Shown here piece after piece: positions 27,468 to 38,811 of a DNA stretch of 64,000 bases (within the stretch, counting starts at the first letter, position 1; the number at the start of each line of letters is the position of its first letter). Location of the stretch: the NCBI GenBank assembly GCA_029257805.1, contig JARIAR010000031.1:62001-126000 (forward strand). The letters run 5' to 3'. Below the pieces are notes generated by a model. It saw only the letters and a program-made list of their open reading frames with translations, searched no databases and was not told the DNA's origin. This DNA is from Blautia sp. (lineage in GTDB: Bacteria; Bacillota; Clostridia; Lachnospirales; Lachnospiraceae). The translations under genes and the position numbers were made by a program.

Positions 27468-27932
27468 ATGGGAAATGATTTTTTTGAAAATTTAAGTGAG
27501 ACATTGTCAAGAACTGCAAAGGATATTAGCGAAAAAGCTGAAAATTTTTATGAATCTCAAAAATTACGCAACCAGATTTCAGGAGAAGAACGTATTATAA
27601 ACAAAACAATGAGAAATCTTGGAAATCTCATATATAAGAGATATGAAAAAGGAGAGGCAGTAGACGAAGAAGTGGCGGCTCTCTGTGGAGAGATATGTCA
27701 GCATAAGAATAAGATGGAGGGACTGAAAAAATCAGCAGCGAACAGACAGGGACAGAAAATTTGTAAATCCTGTCATAACGCAATTTCTGGAGATGCTGCT
27801 TTTTGTCCATATTGTGGGGAACCTTATACGGATGAGAAAGAAGCACCTGAAAAAGAATCATCTGAAAAAGAAGCACAAGAGGCAGAGGAAGAGAAGGAAG
27901 TAAATACGGAAGAGGAATCTGGCGAAGAGTAA
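27468..27932 (+). CDS. Uncharacterised zinc-ribbon protein with acidic C-terminal tail
   Basis: CKSCHNAISGDAAFCPYCGEPY; E/K-rich tail. Confidence 0.75.
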   Translation: MGNDFFENLSETLSRTAKDISEKAENFYESQKLRNQISGEERIINKTMRNLGNLIYKRYEKGEAVDEEVAALCGEICQHKNKMEGLKKSAANRQGQKICKSCHNAISGDAAFCPYCGEPYTDEKEAPEKESSEKEAQEAEEEKEVNTEEESGEE

Positions 27933-28102
27933 AAGCAACTGGCAAACACATAAGCCTGCTGTGTGTCCGTGATAGAAAAACAAAAGTTTGTGAGAGAAAG
28001 AAAAAGCGTTGACATTTTGTTATAAATTTAATATAATATTTTTGCAGCGCTCGCATTACCGTGATAATACACGAAAACAAACAGAATGAGGAGAATCGGA
28101 AC

Positions 28103-29461
28103 ATGGAAGCAGTGATGAATTTTTTGGATTCCGTTGTGGGTACAGTAAATACTTTATTGTGGGATAATCTTTTGATGTATCTCCTGGTGCTTACAGGGAT
28201 TTATTTTACTTTTCGTTTGCGTTTTATCCAGGTGAGGAAATTTGGTGCAGGAATGAAAGCACTATTTGGAAATTTTTCTTTAAACGGCGGGTCACAAGGA
28301 GAAGGATTAAGTTCTTTTCAGGCTCTTACAACTGCAATTGCAGCCCAGGTAGGAACGGGTAATATTGCAGGTGCAGCTACTGCTTTGGCTTCCGGTGGAC
28401 CTGGTGCTATTTTCTGGATGTGGGTTTCTGCCTTTTTTGGAATGGCAACTATTTATTCTGAGGCAGTTTTGGCACAGCATACAAAACAAGTGGTAGATGG
28501 AAATATAACAGGTGGACCTGTATATTACATAAAAGCTGTTTTTAAAGGAAAGTTTGGAAAGTTTCTTGCGGGATTTTTCTCGATTGCAATTATTCTTGCT
28601 CTTGGATTTATGGGAAATATGGTGCAGTCCAATTCTATTGGAGATTCTTTTCATAATGCGTTTGGGATTGAACCCATGATTGTGGGGATTTGTGTAGCGG
28701 CGATTGCTGCTGTGATCTTTATAGGTGGTGTAAAAAGAATTGCCTGGGTAACAGAAAAAGTGGTTCCTGTAATGGCACTGTTTTATATCGTCGGCTGTGT
28801 GATTATTTTATGCAGATGTGGAAGCGGTGTTGGAATGGCATTTAAACAGATTTTTGTAATGGCTTTCTGTCCACAGGCAATGGCAGGAGGCGTTTTGGGT
28901 ATTACTGTTCAGAAAGCAATGCGTTTTGGAGTTGCAAGAGGTTTGTTTTCAAATGAAGCAGGTATGGGATCCACTCCGCATGCACATGCTACTGCTCAGG
29001 TTGCACATCCTGGAGATCAGGGAATTATTGCTATGATGGGAGTATTTATTGATACATTTGTAATTCTTACTCTTACAGCGCTTGTAATCATCTCTACCGG
29101 TGCGTTAGATACAGGATTAACAGGTTCTGGTCTTGCACAGGCGGCATTTGATGCAAAATTTGGTTCCTATGGAAAGATATTTATTGCAATCTGTATGCTG
29201 TTTTTTGCTTTTACCACTATTATTGGCTGGTATTATTTCGGAGAAGTAAACGTACGATATCTATTTGGAAAAAAAGCAGTGAAGGTTTATTCTGTTCTTG
29301 TATTGTTTTTTGTTATTGCAGGATCTGTTTTGAAAGTGCAGCTTGTATGGGACATGTCTGATATGTTTAACGGACTTATGGTATTGCCAAACTTGATTGC
29401 TCTTTTGGCTTCCGGAAGCATAGTAGTTGCAATTACAAAAAAATATGAAAAAAGGTATTGA
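28103..29461 (+). CDS. Sodium:alanine symporter (AGCS family)
   Basis: FQALTTAIAAQVGTGNIAGAATALASGGPGAIFWMW; FSNEAGMGSTPHAHATA. Confidence 0.93.
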   Translation: MEAVMNFLDSVVGTVNTLLWDNLLMYLLVLTGIYFTFRLRFIQVRKFGAGMKALFGNFSLNGGSQGEGLSSFQALTTAIAAQVGTGNIAGAATALASGGPGAIFWMWVSAFFGMATIYSEAVLAQHTKQVVDGNITGGPVYYIKAVFKGKFGKFLAGFFSIAIILALGFMGNMVQSNSIGDSFHNAFGIEPMIVGICVAAIAAVIFIGGVKRIAWVTEKVVPVMALFYIVGCVIILCRCGSGVGMAFKQIFVMAFCPQAMAGGVLGITVQKAMRFGVARGLFSNEAGMGSTPHAHATAQVAHPGDQGIIAMMGVFIDTFVILTLTALVIISTGALDTGLTGSGLAQAAFDAKFGSYGKIFIAICMLFFAFTTIIGWYYFGEVNVRYLFGKKAVKVYSVLVLFFVIAGSVLKVQLVWDMSDMFNGLMVLPNLIALLASGSIVVAITKKYEKRY

Positions 29462-29524
29462 CTTTTAGAAGAGAATGAGGTATTATAATCAAGCAGTCGC
29501 GAAGAGCGGCTAACATAAAGAAAT

Positions 29525-29608
29525 GCAGGAGTGGCGGAATTGGCAGACGCGCAGGCTTCAGGTGCCTGTGGTAGCAATATCGTGTGGGTTCAAGTCCCAT
29601 CTCCTGCA
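29525..29608 (+). tRNA. tRNA-Leu(CAG)
   Basis: Acceptor GCAGGAG/CTCCTGC; anticodon stem CAGGC-TTCAGGT-GCCTG; T-arm GGGTTCAAGTCCC; long variable arm. Confidence 0.95.
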
Positions 29609-29623
29609 TTATTTTTTTGCAGA

Positions 29624-29664
29624 AAACGGTAAGTTAAGATGTATTCTTAACTTACCGTTTTTTT
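29624..29664 (+). terminator. Intrinsic terminator after tRNA-Leu
   Basis: AAACGGTAAGTTAAGA-TGTAT-TCTTAACTTACCGTTTTTTT. Confidence 0.9.
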
Positions 29665-29745
29665 GTTTTGTGCAATAGCACGTATTTTTTTGCAAAAAAC
29701 TGAAAAAAATTTATATGAATATCATTATTTTTCGTATTTATTTTC

Positions 29746-29774
29746 TTGAAAAACAAATCCTCTTGTGATACAAT
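29746..29774 (+). promoter_or_regulatory. Candidate sigma-A promoter for carAB
   Basis: TTGAAA-17-TACAAT. Confidence 0.55.
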
Positions 29775-29841
29775 TTTGAAGATTTAGGATAAAATATCCT
29801 TCAAAAAAGACAGTGAAAACAACAGTAGAAAGGGAGATTGT

Positions 29842-30918
29842 ATGAAAGCATTTCTAATATTAGAAGATGGCCATGTATTTACCGGAACAAGTATCGGCTC
29901 AACAAGAGAAGTCATCAGCGAAATCGTTTTTAATACTTCCATGACCGGTTATCTGGAAGTGATGACGGACCCCTCCTATGCGGGACAGGCAGTTTGTATG
30001 ACCTATCCTTTAATAGGAAATTATGGAATCTGTTATGATGACCAGGAGTCCAGAAAACCATGGATTGACGCTTTTATTGTCCGTGAGTTATCCAGAGTGC
30101 CAAGTAACTTTAGAAGCGTAGATACGATTCAGCATTTTCTCGCAAAACACGATATTCCTGGTATAGCAGGAATTGATACAAGAGCATTGACCAGAATTCT
30201 TCGGGAGAAGGGAACTATGAACGGTATGATCACGGTCAATGAAGAATATGATTTAGATACAATTCTCCCCAGATTAAAACAATATACAACAGGTAAAGTA
30301 GTAGAAAAAGTAACCTGCCGGGAAAAAGAAATTTTAAAGGGGAATGGTCCTAAAGTTGCGCTTATGGATTTTGGTGCAAAACGAAATATTGCGCGCTCTT
30401 TAAATGAGAGAGGATGTCAGGTGACGATTTATCCGGCGCTGACTTCGGCAGAAGAAATCTTAAAAGAAAATCCTGACGGGATTATGTTGAGTAATGGACC
30501 TGGAGATCCGAAGGAATGTACTTCCATTATAAAAGAAATAAAGAAATTATACGATTCTGATGTGCCGATTTTTGCAATCTGTCTTGGACATCAGCTTATG
30601 GCTCTTGCTACAGGAGGAGATACGTATAAAATGAAATATGGCCACCGTGGTGGAAATCATCCGGTTAAAGATCTGGAAACAGGAAGAGTATACATCTCTT
30701 CTCAGAACCATGGCTATGTAGTAGATGCAAAAGGCCTTGAAGAGAAAAATATTGCGCGTCCTGCATTTGTAAATGTAAATGATGGAACGAATGAAGGCAT
30801 GGTTTATGAAGGAAAGAATATTTTTACGGTACAGTTCCATCCGGAGGCGTGTCCGGGACCGCTTGATTCCGGATATTTATTTGATCGATTTATGGATATG
30901 ATGGGAGGGAAACGCTAA
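29842..30918 (+). CDS. carA: Carbamoyl-phosphate synthase small subunit
   Basis: PIFAICLGHQLMALATGG, QFHPEACPGPLDS. Confidence 0.97.
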   Translation: MKAFLILEDGHVFTGTSIGSTREVISEIVFNTSMTGYLEVMTDPSYAGQAVCMTYPLIGNYGICYDDQESRKPWIDAFIVRELSRVPSNFRSVDTIQHFLAKHDIPGIAGIDTRALTRILREKGTMNGMITVNEEYDLDTILPRLKQYTTGKVVEKVTCREKEILKGNGPKVALMDFGAKRNIARSLNERGCQVTIYPALTSAEEILKENPDGIMLSNGPGDPKECTSIIKEIKKLYDSDVPIFAICLGHQLMALATGGDTYKMKYGHRGGNHPVKDLETGRVYISSQNHGYVVDAKGLEEKNIARPAFVNVNDGTNEGMVYEGKNIFTVQFHPEACPGPLDSGYLFDRFMDMMGGKR

Positions 30919-33900
30919 TGCCAAGAAATAAAGACATTAAGAAAGTACTTGTAATTGGTTCTGGTCCGATTATTATTGGGCAGGCAGCAGAATTTGACTA
31001 TGCAGGAACTCAGGCATGCCGTTCCCTGAAAGAAGAAGGCCTGGAAGTTGTTCTTTTAAATTCCAACCCGGCAACAATTATGACAGATAAGGATATTGCA
31101 GATCGTGTTTATATTGAGCCTCTTACAGTAGAAGTAGTAGAGCAGCTGATCCTGAAAGAAAAACCAGACAGTGTGCTTCCTACTCTCGGGGGACAGGCAG
31201 GTTTAAACCTTGCCATGGAATTAGAAGAAAAAGGATTTTTGAAAGAACATAATGTGCGTCTTATTGGCACAACTGCAGAAACAATTAAAAAAGCAGAAGA
31301 TCGTCAGGAATTTAAAGATACCATGGAAAAAATCGGAGAGCCTGTGGCAGCTTCTCTTGTTGTTACCACAGTAGAAGCCGGTGTTGCGTTTACAAAGACA
31401 ATTGGCTATCCGGTGGTTCTTCGCCCTGCTTATACTTTAGGAGGAAGTGGAGGCGGAATTGCCAACAACGAAGAAGAACTTCGAGAAATTCTGGAAAATG
31501 GTCTGAGACTTTCCCGTGTGGGAGAAGTTCTGGTAGAACGTTGTATCGCAGGATGGAAAGAAATTGAATACGAAGTAATGAGAGACAGCGCTGGAAACTG
31601 CATTACAGTATGTAATATGGAAAACCTTGATCCGGTAGGTGTTCATACAGGGGATTCCATTGTTGTAGCCCCTTCTCAGACACTGGGTGATAAAGAATAC
31701 CAGATGCTCCGTACTTCGGCTTTAAATATTATTACAGAACTTGGAATTACCGGTGGATGTAATGTACAGTATGCGCTGCATCCGGAAAGTTTTGAGTATT
31801 GCGTAATCGAGGTAAATCCTCGTGTAAGCCGTTCCTCCGCTCTTGCAAGTAAGGCAACGGGATATCCTATTGCAAAAGTTGCGGCAAAAATTGCGTTAGG
31901 CTATACACTGGATGAAATTCCAAATGCCATTACAGGAAAAACATTTGCAAGTTTCGAACCAATGTTGGATTACTGTGTTGTAAAAATTCCGCGTCTGCCT
32001 TTTGATAAATTTATTACAGCAAAAAGAACTCTTACAACGCAGATGAAGGCAACTGGAGAGGTTATGAGTATCTGCCATAATTTTGAAGGAGCGCTTATGA
32101 AGGCGATCCGTTCTCTGGAACAACATGTGGATAGCCTGATGTCTTATGATTTTACGGAACTTTCAGATGAGGCACTTCTGGAGGAACTGAAGATTGTGGA
32201 TGACAGAAGAATCTGGAAGATTGCAGAAGCAATCAGACGAGGTATGCCTCAGGAAATGCTGCATCAAATCACAAGGATTGATTTGTGGTTTATTGATAAA
32301 ATTGCCATTCTTGTAGAAATGGAACAGGCGCTTAAAGACAAAGAACTTACCGAAGATCTTCTTCTGGAAGCAAAACGTATGGAATTTCCGGATTCTGTGA
32401 TTGCAGGTCTTTCAGGAAAAACAGAAGCAGAAATAAAAGCGCTTAGAGATAAATACGGAATTAAAGCAGCTTATAAAATGGTAGATACATGTGCTGCGGA
32501 ATTTGAAGCGGCAACTCCATATTACTATTCTGTATATGGAAATTCCGAAACAGAAAATGAAGCGGTATCAGATTCCGGAAAGAAAAAAATTCTTGTATTA
32601 GGTTCTGGTCCAATTCGTATTGGGCAGGGAATTGAGTTTGATTTCTGTTCTGTACATTGTACATGGGCTTTTGCAAAAGAAGGTTATGAGACTATTATTA
32701 TCAATAACAACCCGGAAACAGTAAGTACAGACTTTGACATTGCAGATAAACTGTATTTTGAGCCGCTTACACCGGAAGATGTAGAAAATGTGGTAAATAT
32801 GGAACAACCGGATGGTGCAGTTGTACAGTTTGGAGGGCAGACTGCGATTAAGCTTACAGAAGCGCTTATGAAAATGGGTGTTAAAATCCTGGGAACATCT
32901 GCAGAAGACGTAGATGCTGCAGAGGACCGGGAGCTGTTTGATAAGATATTAGAGCAGTGTCAGATTCCGAGACCAAAGGGTCATACTGTTTTCACTGCGG
33001 AAGAAGCTAAAAAAGCTGCTTCTGAATTGGGATATCCGGTGCTGGTAAGACCTTCTTATGTGTTAGGCGGACAGGGAATGCGCATCGCAGTAAGTGATGA
33101 AGATGTAGAAGAATATATCGGAATCATTAATCAGATTGCCCAGGAGCATCCGATTCTGGTGGATAAATATCTGATTGGAAAAGAGATTGAAGTAGATGCT
33201 GTATGTGATGGGGATGATATTTTAATTCCGGGAATCATGGAACATATTGAACGTGCAGGAATTCATTCAGGAGACAGTATTTCTGTATATCCTGCTCAGA
33301 CATTAAGTGAAACTGCAAAAGCAACGATTGCAGAATATACACGCCGTCTTGCAAAAGCGCTTCATGTGGTGGGTATGATCAATATCCAGTTTATTGTATG
33401 TGGAGAAGATGTATATGTAATCGAGGTAAATCCACGTTCCAGCCGTACAGTTCCATATATCAGTAAAGTAACAGGAATTCCGATTGTGCCATTGGCAACA
33501 AAAGTAATTCTGGGATATAAATTAAAAGAAATGGGATATGAACCGGGACTTCAGCCGGAAGCAGAGCATATTGCAATTAAAATGCCGGTATTTTCTTTTG
33601 AAAAGATCAGAGGTGCAGATATTAGTCTCGGACCGGAAATGAAATCAACAGGAGAATGTCTTGGAATTGCGTCTACCTTTAATGAAGCACTTTATAAAGC
33701 ATTCATTGGAGCTGGAATCCGTCTTCCAAAACATAAAAACATGATCATCACTGTGAAAGATGAGGATAAAGAAGATATTATTCCGATCGCAAAACGTTTT
33801 GAAACTCAGGGATATCGAATTTATGCTACAAGAGGAACGGCAAAAGTTTTAAAAGAAAATGGCATTCGTGTAATACGAACAAACAAACTGGAACAGCCGG

Positions 33901-34133
33901 CACCAAATCTTATGGATCTCATTCTGGGACATAAGATTGATGTGGTTATTGACACGCCGCCTCAAGGTGTGGAACATCAGAAGGATGGCTTCCTTATTAG
34001 AAGAAATGCCATTGAAACAGGAGTGAATGTTCTTACCAGTCTTGACACAGCGGAAGCTCTTGTAACAAGTCTGGAAAATACCGATCTGCATAATCTTACT
34101 TTGATTGATATTGCAACCATAGCAAATCGATAA
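30918..34133 (+). CDS. carB: Carbamoyl-phosphate synthase large subunit
   Basis: MPRNKDIKKVLVIGSGPIIIGQAAEFDYAGTQACRSLKEEG, duplicated ATP-grasp halves. Confidence 0.98.
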   Translation: MPRNKDIKKVLVIGSGPIIIGQAAEFDYAGTQACRSLKEEGLEVVLLNSNPATIMTDKDIADRVYIEPLTVEVVEQLILKEKPDSVLPTLGGQAGLNLAMELEEKGFLKEHNVRLIGTTAETIKKAEDRQEFKDTMEKIGEPVAASLVVTTVEAGVAFTKTIGYPVVLRPAYTLGGSGGGIANNEEELREILENGLRLSRVGEVLVERCIAGWKEIEYEVMRDSAGNCITVCNMENLDPVGVHTGDSIVVAPSQTLGDKEYQMLRTSALNIITELGITGGCNVQYALHPESFEYCVIEVNPRVSRSSALASKATGYPIAKVAAKIALGYTLDEIPNAITGKTFASFEPMLDYCVVKIPRLPFDKFITAKRTLTTQMKATGEVMSICHNFEGALMKAIRSLEQHVDSLMSYDFTELSDEALLEELKIVDDRRIWKIAEAIRRGMPQEMLHQITRIDLWFIDKIAILVEMEQALKDKELTEDLLLEAKRMEFPDSVIAGLSGKTEAEIKALRDKYGIKAAYKMVDTCAAEFEAATPYYYSVYGNSETENEAVSDSGKKKILVLGSGPIRIGQGIEFDFCSVHCTWAFAKEGYETIIINNNPETVSTDFDIADKLYFEPLTPEDVENVVNMEQPDGAVVQFGGQTAIKLTEALMKMGVKILGTSAEDVDAAEDRELFDKILEQCQIPRPKGHTVFTAEEAKKAASELGYPVLVRPSYVLGGQGMRIAVSDEDVEEYIGIINQIAQEHPILVDKYLIGKEIEVDAVCDGDDILIPGIMEHIERAGIHSGDSISVYPAQTLSETAKATIAEYTRRLAKALHVVGMINIQFIVCGEDVYVIEVNPRSSRTVPYISKVTGIPIVPLATKVILGYKLKEMGYEPGLQPEAEHIAIKMPVFSFEKIRGADISLGPEMKSTGECLGIASTFNEALYKAFIGAGIRLPKHKNMIITVKDEDKEDIIPIAKRFETQGYRIYATRGTAKVLKENGIRVIRTNKLEQPAPNLMDLILGHKIDVVIDTPPQGVEHQKDGFLIRRNAIETGVNVLTSLDTAEALVTSLENTDLHNLTLIDIATIANR

Positions 34134-34180
34134 TTTGTAAATTGTACATTTACGAATTTCATAATATATACTATAATTTA

Positions 34181-34213
34181 GAGGACGGGGATTCACAGGA
34201 AATCTCCGTCCTC
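34181..34213 (+). terminator. Probable intrinsic terminator after carB
   Basis: GAGGACGGGGATT...AATCTCCGTCCTC; weak U-run. Confidence 0.65.
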
Positions 34214-34240
34214 ATTATATAAAAGAAGAAAGGGGAAAAA

Positions 34241-35140
34241 ATGGAAATTTTAGAATTTTTGAAAGTTGTCCTGTTGGGGATTGTAGAGGGGATTACAGAA
34301 TGGCTTCCCATCAGCAGCACAGGACATATGATTCTTGTAGATGAGTTTATTAAATTAAATGTAACGCAGGAATTTAAAGAATTTTTTCTGGTAGTGATTC
34401 AGCTTGGCGCCATTCTTGCAGTTGTGCTTTTATATTGGGGGAAATTATGGCCTTTTTATAACAGACCTGTTTCCGGTAAAGTAAAAGCACAGTTAAAAGG
34501 GGAACCGGCAGTGAAAAGAGGGGTACTTACTTTTGTAGAGCGTTTTTGCGACAAAGAAAAGTGGGTATTATGGTTTAAAATTTTTGTTGCGTGTATCCCT
34601 ACTATTGTAATTGCGTTACCATTTAATGATATAATAGAAGAGAAATTTAACAATTACGTAGTAGTTGCAATTGCTTTGATCGTGTATGGTGTTTTATTTA
34701 TTGTTATTGAAAATTATAACAAAAAGAGACGCCCAAGCTGCAGAAGTCTGCAGAATCTGACATTTAAAACAGCGTTTATTATAGGCTTGTTTCAGGTATT
34801 TTCTGTCATTCCGGGTACCTCACGTTCCGGCTCAACAATCATTGGAGGAATTTTGGCAGGAACTTCCCGAACGGTAGCTGCGGAATTTACATTTTTCCTT
34901 GCAATTCCCGTTATGTTTGGAGCCAGCCTTTTGAAATTGATTAAATTTGGACTTGTTTTTACAGGAACAGAAATTTTCATTCTTGTAACAGGATGTCTTG
35001 TATCTTTTGTTGTTTCTATTTTTGCGATTAAATTTTTGATGGGATATATTAAGAAGCATGATTTTAAAGTATTTGGCTGGTATCGAATTGTGCTTGGTAT
35101 CATGGTGCTTGGTTATTTTATAGGAAAAAATTTTATCTGA
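34241..35140 (+). CDS. uppP: Undecaprenyl-diphosphatase
   Basis: [45 protein letters not shown]. Confidence 0.96.
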   Translation: MEILEFLKVVLLGIVEGITEWLPISSTGHMILVDEFIKLNVTQEFKEFFLVVIQLGAILAVVLLYWGKLWPFYNRPVSGKVKAQLKGEPAVKRGVLTFVERFCDKEKWVLWFKIFVACIPTIVIALPFNDIIEEKFNNYVVVAIALIVYGVLFIVIENYNKKRRPSCRSLQNLTFKTAFIIGLFQVFSVIPGTSRSGSTIIGGILAGTSRTVAAEFTFFLAIPVMFGASLLKLIKFGLVFTGTEIFILVTGCLVSFVVSIFAIKFLMGYIKKHDFKVFGWYRIVLGIMVLGYFIGKNFI

Positions 35141-35182
35141 TAAAAAGATATAAGGGATGACAGCAGAAAGGAAGACAACAAC

Positions 35183-36679
35183 ATGGGAAAGTATATAATG
35201 GCTCTGGATCAGGGGACGACAAGTTCCCGCTGTATTTTATTTGATAAGTCTGGGAAAATGTGCAGTGTGGCAAGAAAAGAATTTACTCAGCATTATCCGA
35301 AGCCGGGCTGGGTGGAACATGATCCAAAAGAAATCTGGTCATCTCAAATGGGAGTGGCAATAGAAGCCATGAGTCTGATCGGAGCTGATGCGGAGGATAT
35401 AGACGGAATTGGGATTACAAACCAGAGAGAAACAACAATTGTATGGGATAAGCATACAGGAAATCCTGTTTATCCGGCAATCGTGTGGCAATGTCGGAGA
35501 ACTGCTTATATGGTAGAACAGCTTGAAAAAGATGGATTTGGAAAAATTATCCGGCAAAAGACAGGACTTATTCCGGATGCTTATTTTTCCGGGACAAAGA
35601 TTAAGTGGATCCTGGAAAATGTGGATGGGGCAAAAGAAGCTGCTGAGAGAGGAGATCTGCTGTTTGGAACGGTAGATACATGGCTCATCTGGAAACTTAC
35701 AAAAGGGAGAGTCCATGTAACAGATTATACAAATGCATCTAGAACAATGTTATTTGACATTCATAAAAAGCAATGGGATAAAGAAATTTTAGATTATTTT
35801 GAAATTCCAGAGAATATGCTGCCTGAGGTGAAAGCGAGCAGTTGTATTTACGGGTATACCAGCGAAAGTCTTATAGGTGGAAGAATTCCTATTGCAGGAG
35901 CAGCAGGAGATCAGCAGGCAGCTCTTTTTGGGCAATGTTGTTTTCAGCCGGGAGACGTAAAGAATACATATGGCACAGGAGGATTTCTTCTGATGCATAC
36001 GGGAAACCGTGCGGTGGAATCCAGTCAGGGTCTTCTTACGACGATCGCAGTGAATCCGGATGGAACACCGGGTTATGCACTGGAAGGAAGTGTGTTTGTA
36101 TGTGGAGCGGCAATTCAGTGGCTTCGGGATGAAATGGAATTGTTGGAACATGCTTCGGAATCAGAAAAATATTGTCGTTCTGTTCCGGATACAAATGGTG
36201 TTTATGTAGTTCCGGCATTTGCAGGGCTGGGTGCGCCTTACTGGGACCAGTATGCAAGGGGAGCTGTGCTGGGGCTTACAAGAGGAGCCGGAAAAGCACA
36301 TTTTATTCGTGCTACTGTGGAATCCCTGGCGTATCAGGTAAATGATGTTATAAAAGCGATGGAAAAGGATGCAGGGGTACATTTAAACTCTCTGCGAGTA
36401 GACGGCGGAGCAAGTGCAAATGATTTTCTTATGCAGTTTCAGGCAGATGTTTTAAATGCTGAAGTGGTACGTCCGTGTTGTATTGAAACAACAGCCTTAG
36501 GGGCTGCATATCTGGCGGGAATGGCAACAGGATTTTGGGAAAATGCAGATGAAGTACAGACAAATTGGAATATGGAGCGCACTTTCTCTCCGGCAATTAA
36601 TGATGAAAAAAGAGAACATCTTCTTAGAGGATGGAAAAAAGCAGTACAATGCACAAGAGGATGGGAAAAAGAAAATTGA
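35183..36679 (+). CDS. glpK: Glycerol kinase
   Basis: [52 protein letters not shown]. Confidence 0.97.
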   Translation: MGKYIMALDQGTTSSRCILFDKSGKMCSVARKEFTQHYPKPGWVEHDPKEIWSSQMGVAIEAMSLIGADAEDIDGIGITNQRETTIVWDKHTGNPVYPAIVWQCRRTAYMVEQLEKDGFGKIIRQKTGLIPDAYFSGTKIKWILENVDGAKEAAERGDLLFGTVDTWLIWKLTKGRVHVTDYTNASRTMLFDIHKKQWDKEILDYFEIPENMLPEVKASSCIYGYTSESLIGGRIPIAGAAGDQQAALFGQCCFQPGDVKNTYGTGGFLLMHTGNRAVESSQGLLTTIAVNPDGTPGYALEGSVFVCGAAIQWLRDEMELLEHASESEKYCRSVPDTNGVYVVPAFAGLGAPYWDQYARGAVLGLTRGAGKAHFIRATVESLAYQVNDVIKAMEKDAGVHLNSLRVDGGASANDFLMQFQADVLNAEVVRPCCIETTALGAAYLAGMATGFWENADEVQTNWNMERTFSPAINDEKREHLLRGWKKAVQCTRGWEKEN

Positions 36680-36684
36680 GAAAC

Positions 36685-36714
36685 AAAAAAACTGTACGTT
36701 TGTACAGTTTTTTT
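36685..36714. terminator. Bidirectional intrinsic terminator
   Basis: AAAAAAACTGTAC-GTTT-GTACAGTTTTTTT between convergent genes. Confidence 0.9.
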
Positions 36715-36724
36715 GTTGAGATTT

Positions 36725-37654
36725 TTAGAAAGATAAAATATCTCCTGTATGCTCGGTGTCGTATCCTGTTTGATTTTTCAGGATTGTACGATAGTCCTGA
36801 GAGCTGATGATTTCTAAAAGAGTGGAAAATCCCGGCTTTTCTAAATTAGAAGTTTCAATTACAAGGTACATGGGAAGCTTTTCCAGTGGAAGAAATTCCA
36901 AAGATTTTGTTTGCCTGGTAATGAGTTCTTCTCCAATAGCTGCATCTGCAGTTTCGTTTAAAATAGCAGCTGCAGTGGAAAGATCGGAAACCATTTCGTT
37001 TTTGTATCCTGAAATTTTATCAGTGCAAAGGTGTTCCCTCATAAGTACACGGTCAAGAAAAATTCGCCGAGTACTGCCTTTTTCCCGATTGGCAAAGGAA
37101 ACATCCGGGCGAAGGAGATCTTTTAAAGTTTTGATGTTCTTAGGATTTCCTGATTTCACATAAAGACCGATTTTATACTCGTACAAACAGATAACGGTAA
37201 GAGGGGTTCCAGGAACAAGACATTGTATTTCTTCTGCAGTAAGACTGGCAGATGCAATATGAGCCTTTCCAAAATATAGACTGTAAAGACCGTTATAACT
37301 GTTCATATGAGACTGCAATATGGGAATTCCATTAGGATGAATAGACATCTTTGTCAATAAAAGCTCTAAAGCGGGAGAAGTTTGCCCGCATAGAATCAAT
37401 CCATTGGAATGAAGAAGATAGTCTCTTTTTAAAAGAGAACTTTCCGGCTGAAAATCAGGGGTATCCGGGAGCTGTTCCTGACAGGTGCCGGAACAGCGAT
37501 TTAAATACTCAGAAAGTTGTGTTTCGCTTACACGAAGTTGTTTGCCAATCTTGGAGGAGGGAAGTTCTCCTCGTTTGATCAGTTCATAAACCGTTGTTTT
37601 TTTGATCTTTAATTTATCGGCAATTTCCTGAGCGGTATAAAATTTAGTCATCAA
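36725..37654 (-). CDS. Excisionase-type HTH plus PBP-like domain regulator, probably molybdate related
   Basis: FYTAQEIADKLKIKKTTVYELIKRGELPSSKIGKQLRVSETQLSEYL; periplasmic-binding-like C-terminus; neighbours Mop/modABC. Confidence 0.8.
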   Translation of the reverse strand: MMTKFYTAQEIADKLKIKKTTVYELIKRGELPSSKIGKQLRVSETQLSEYLNRCSGTCQEQLPDTPDFQPESSLLKRDYLLHSNGLILCGQTSPALELLLTKMSIHPNGIPILQSHMNSYNGLYSLYFGKAHIASASLTAEEIQCLVPGTPLTVICLYEYKIGLYVKSGNPKNIKTLKDLLRPDVSFANREKGSTRRIFLDRVLMREHLCTDKISGYKNEMVSDLSTAAAILNETADAAIGEELITRQTKSLEFLPLEKLPMYLVIETSNLEKPGFSTLLEIISSQDYRTILKNQTGYDTEHTGDILSF

Positions 37655-37856
37655 TTCCTACCATAACATTTGTGGCTTTAATAATTGCATATGCATCAGA
37701 GCCAACTTTAAGATCCAGTTCTTCTACTGCAGCGCAGGAAATAGTAGAGGTAAGAATATTTCCTCCACCGATATCTATGGATACGATGGAATTTACAGCT
37801 CCTTTTTGAATGCTGACAACTTTTCCTTTTAATTGATTACGTGCGCTTAATTTCAT
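37644..37856 (-). CDS. TOBE-domain molybdopterin-binding (Mop-like) protein
   Basis: MKLSARNQLKGKVVSIQKGAVNSIVSIDIGGG...VGSDAYAIIKATNVMVG. Confidence 0.9.
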   Translation of the reverse strand: MKLSARNQLKGKVVSIQKGAVNSIVSIDIGGGNILTSTISCAAVEELDLKVGSDAYAIIKATNVMVGIDD

Positions 37857-37998
37857 GATAAAATCCTCATTTCTTCTATTGTTATTTACACATTTATGAT
37901 ACCACGGCAAAATCAAATTGACAAGATGATATATTTTCAGTAAAATGAATAAAACAGAACAAAACAAAACAAAAATGAATTAAAGGAGAGGGAATGAA

Positions 37999-38811
37999 AT
38001 GAAAAAAAGAGTATTAACCGTATTAATGGCAGGCGCAATTATATGTTCTTCTGCAGCTATGCCTGTAGCAGCAGCAGAAAAGGATGGAGAGTTACAGGGA
38101 GAGATTTATGTGTTTATTGCAGCAAGCCTTAGCAATGCAATGGAAGAAATCCAAAAGGATTTTAATGAAATCCATCCGGATGTGAAAATTTTATATAATG
38201 CAGACAGCTCTGGAACTTTGCAGACACAGATTGAAGAAGGCGGAAGATGCGATGTGTTTTTCTCTGCCGCTGAAAAACAGATGAATGCTCTTGTAGAAGA
38301 GAAACTTGTAAAAGAGGATTCTGTTGTAGATCTTCTGGAAAATAAAGTGGTTTTGATCAAACCCACAGGAGAAGAGACAAAAGTAACAGGATTTGAAAAT
38401 ATTACAGAGGCAAAGAATCTTGCTTTAGCAGGAGAGAGTGTGCCGGTAGGTCAGTATGCACGTGAAATTTTTAAAAACCTGGATATTCTTGACCAGGTAG
38501 AGAAAATGGAAATCAACGAAGGAAAAAATGTAACGGAAGTTCTTGCAAGCGTGAGTGAAGGCAGCAATGAAATCGGGGTTGTTTATGCAACAGATGCAGC
38601 ATCTGTTGCAGATAAAGTAGAGGTACTGGCAGAGGCACCGGAGGGAAGCCTTGAAACCCCTGTTCTTTATCCGGCTGGTCTTGTAGAGGATAAAGAAGCT
38701 TCAGAAGAAGAGACAAAAACAGCAGAAGCATTCCTGGAATATCTTCAAAGTGAAGAGGCGTTAAAGGTATTTGAAGAATATGGATTTGCTGCATATACAG
38801 AGGTAAAATGA
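37999..38811 (+). CDS. modA: Molybdate ABC transporter substrate-binding protein
   Basis: IYVFIAASLSNAMEEIQKDFNEIHPDVKILYNADSSGTLQTQIEEGGRCDVFFSA. Confidence 0.92.
   Translation: MKKRVLTVLMAGAIICSSAAMPVAAAEKDGELQGEIYVFIAASLSNAMEEIQKDFNEIHPDVKILYNADSSGTLQTQIEEGGRCDVFFSAAEKQMNALVEEKLVKEDSVVDLLENKVVLIKPTGEETKVTGFENITEAKNLALAGESVPVGQYAREIFKNLDILDQVEKMEINEGKNVTEVLASVSEGSNEIGVVYATDAASVADKVEVLAEAPEGSLETPVLYPAGLVEDKEASEEETKTAEAFLEYLQSEEALKVFEEYGFAAYTEVK

Noticed and set aside
29665-29841. Pyrimidine-responsive attenuator upstream of carAB
   Set aside because: Only a plausible promoter is visible; no antiterminator/terminator pair before carA could be identified
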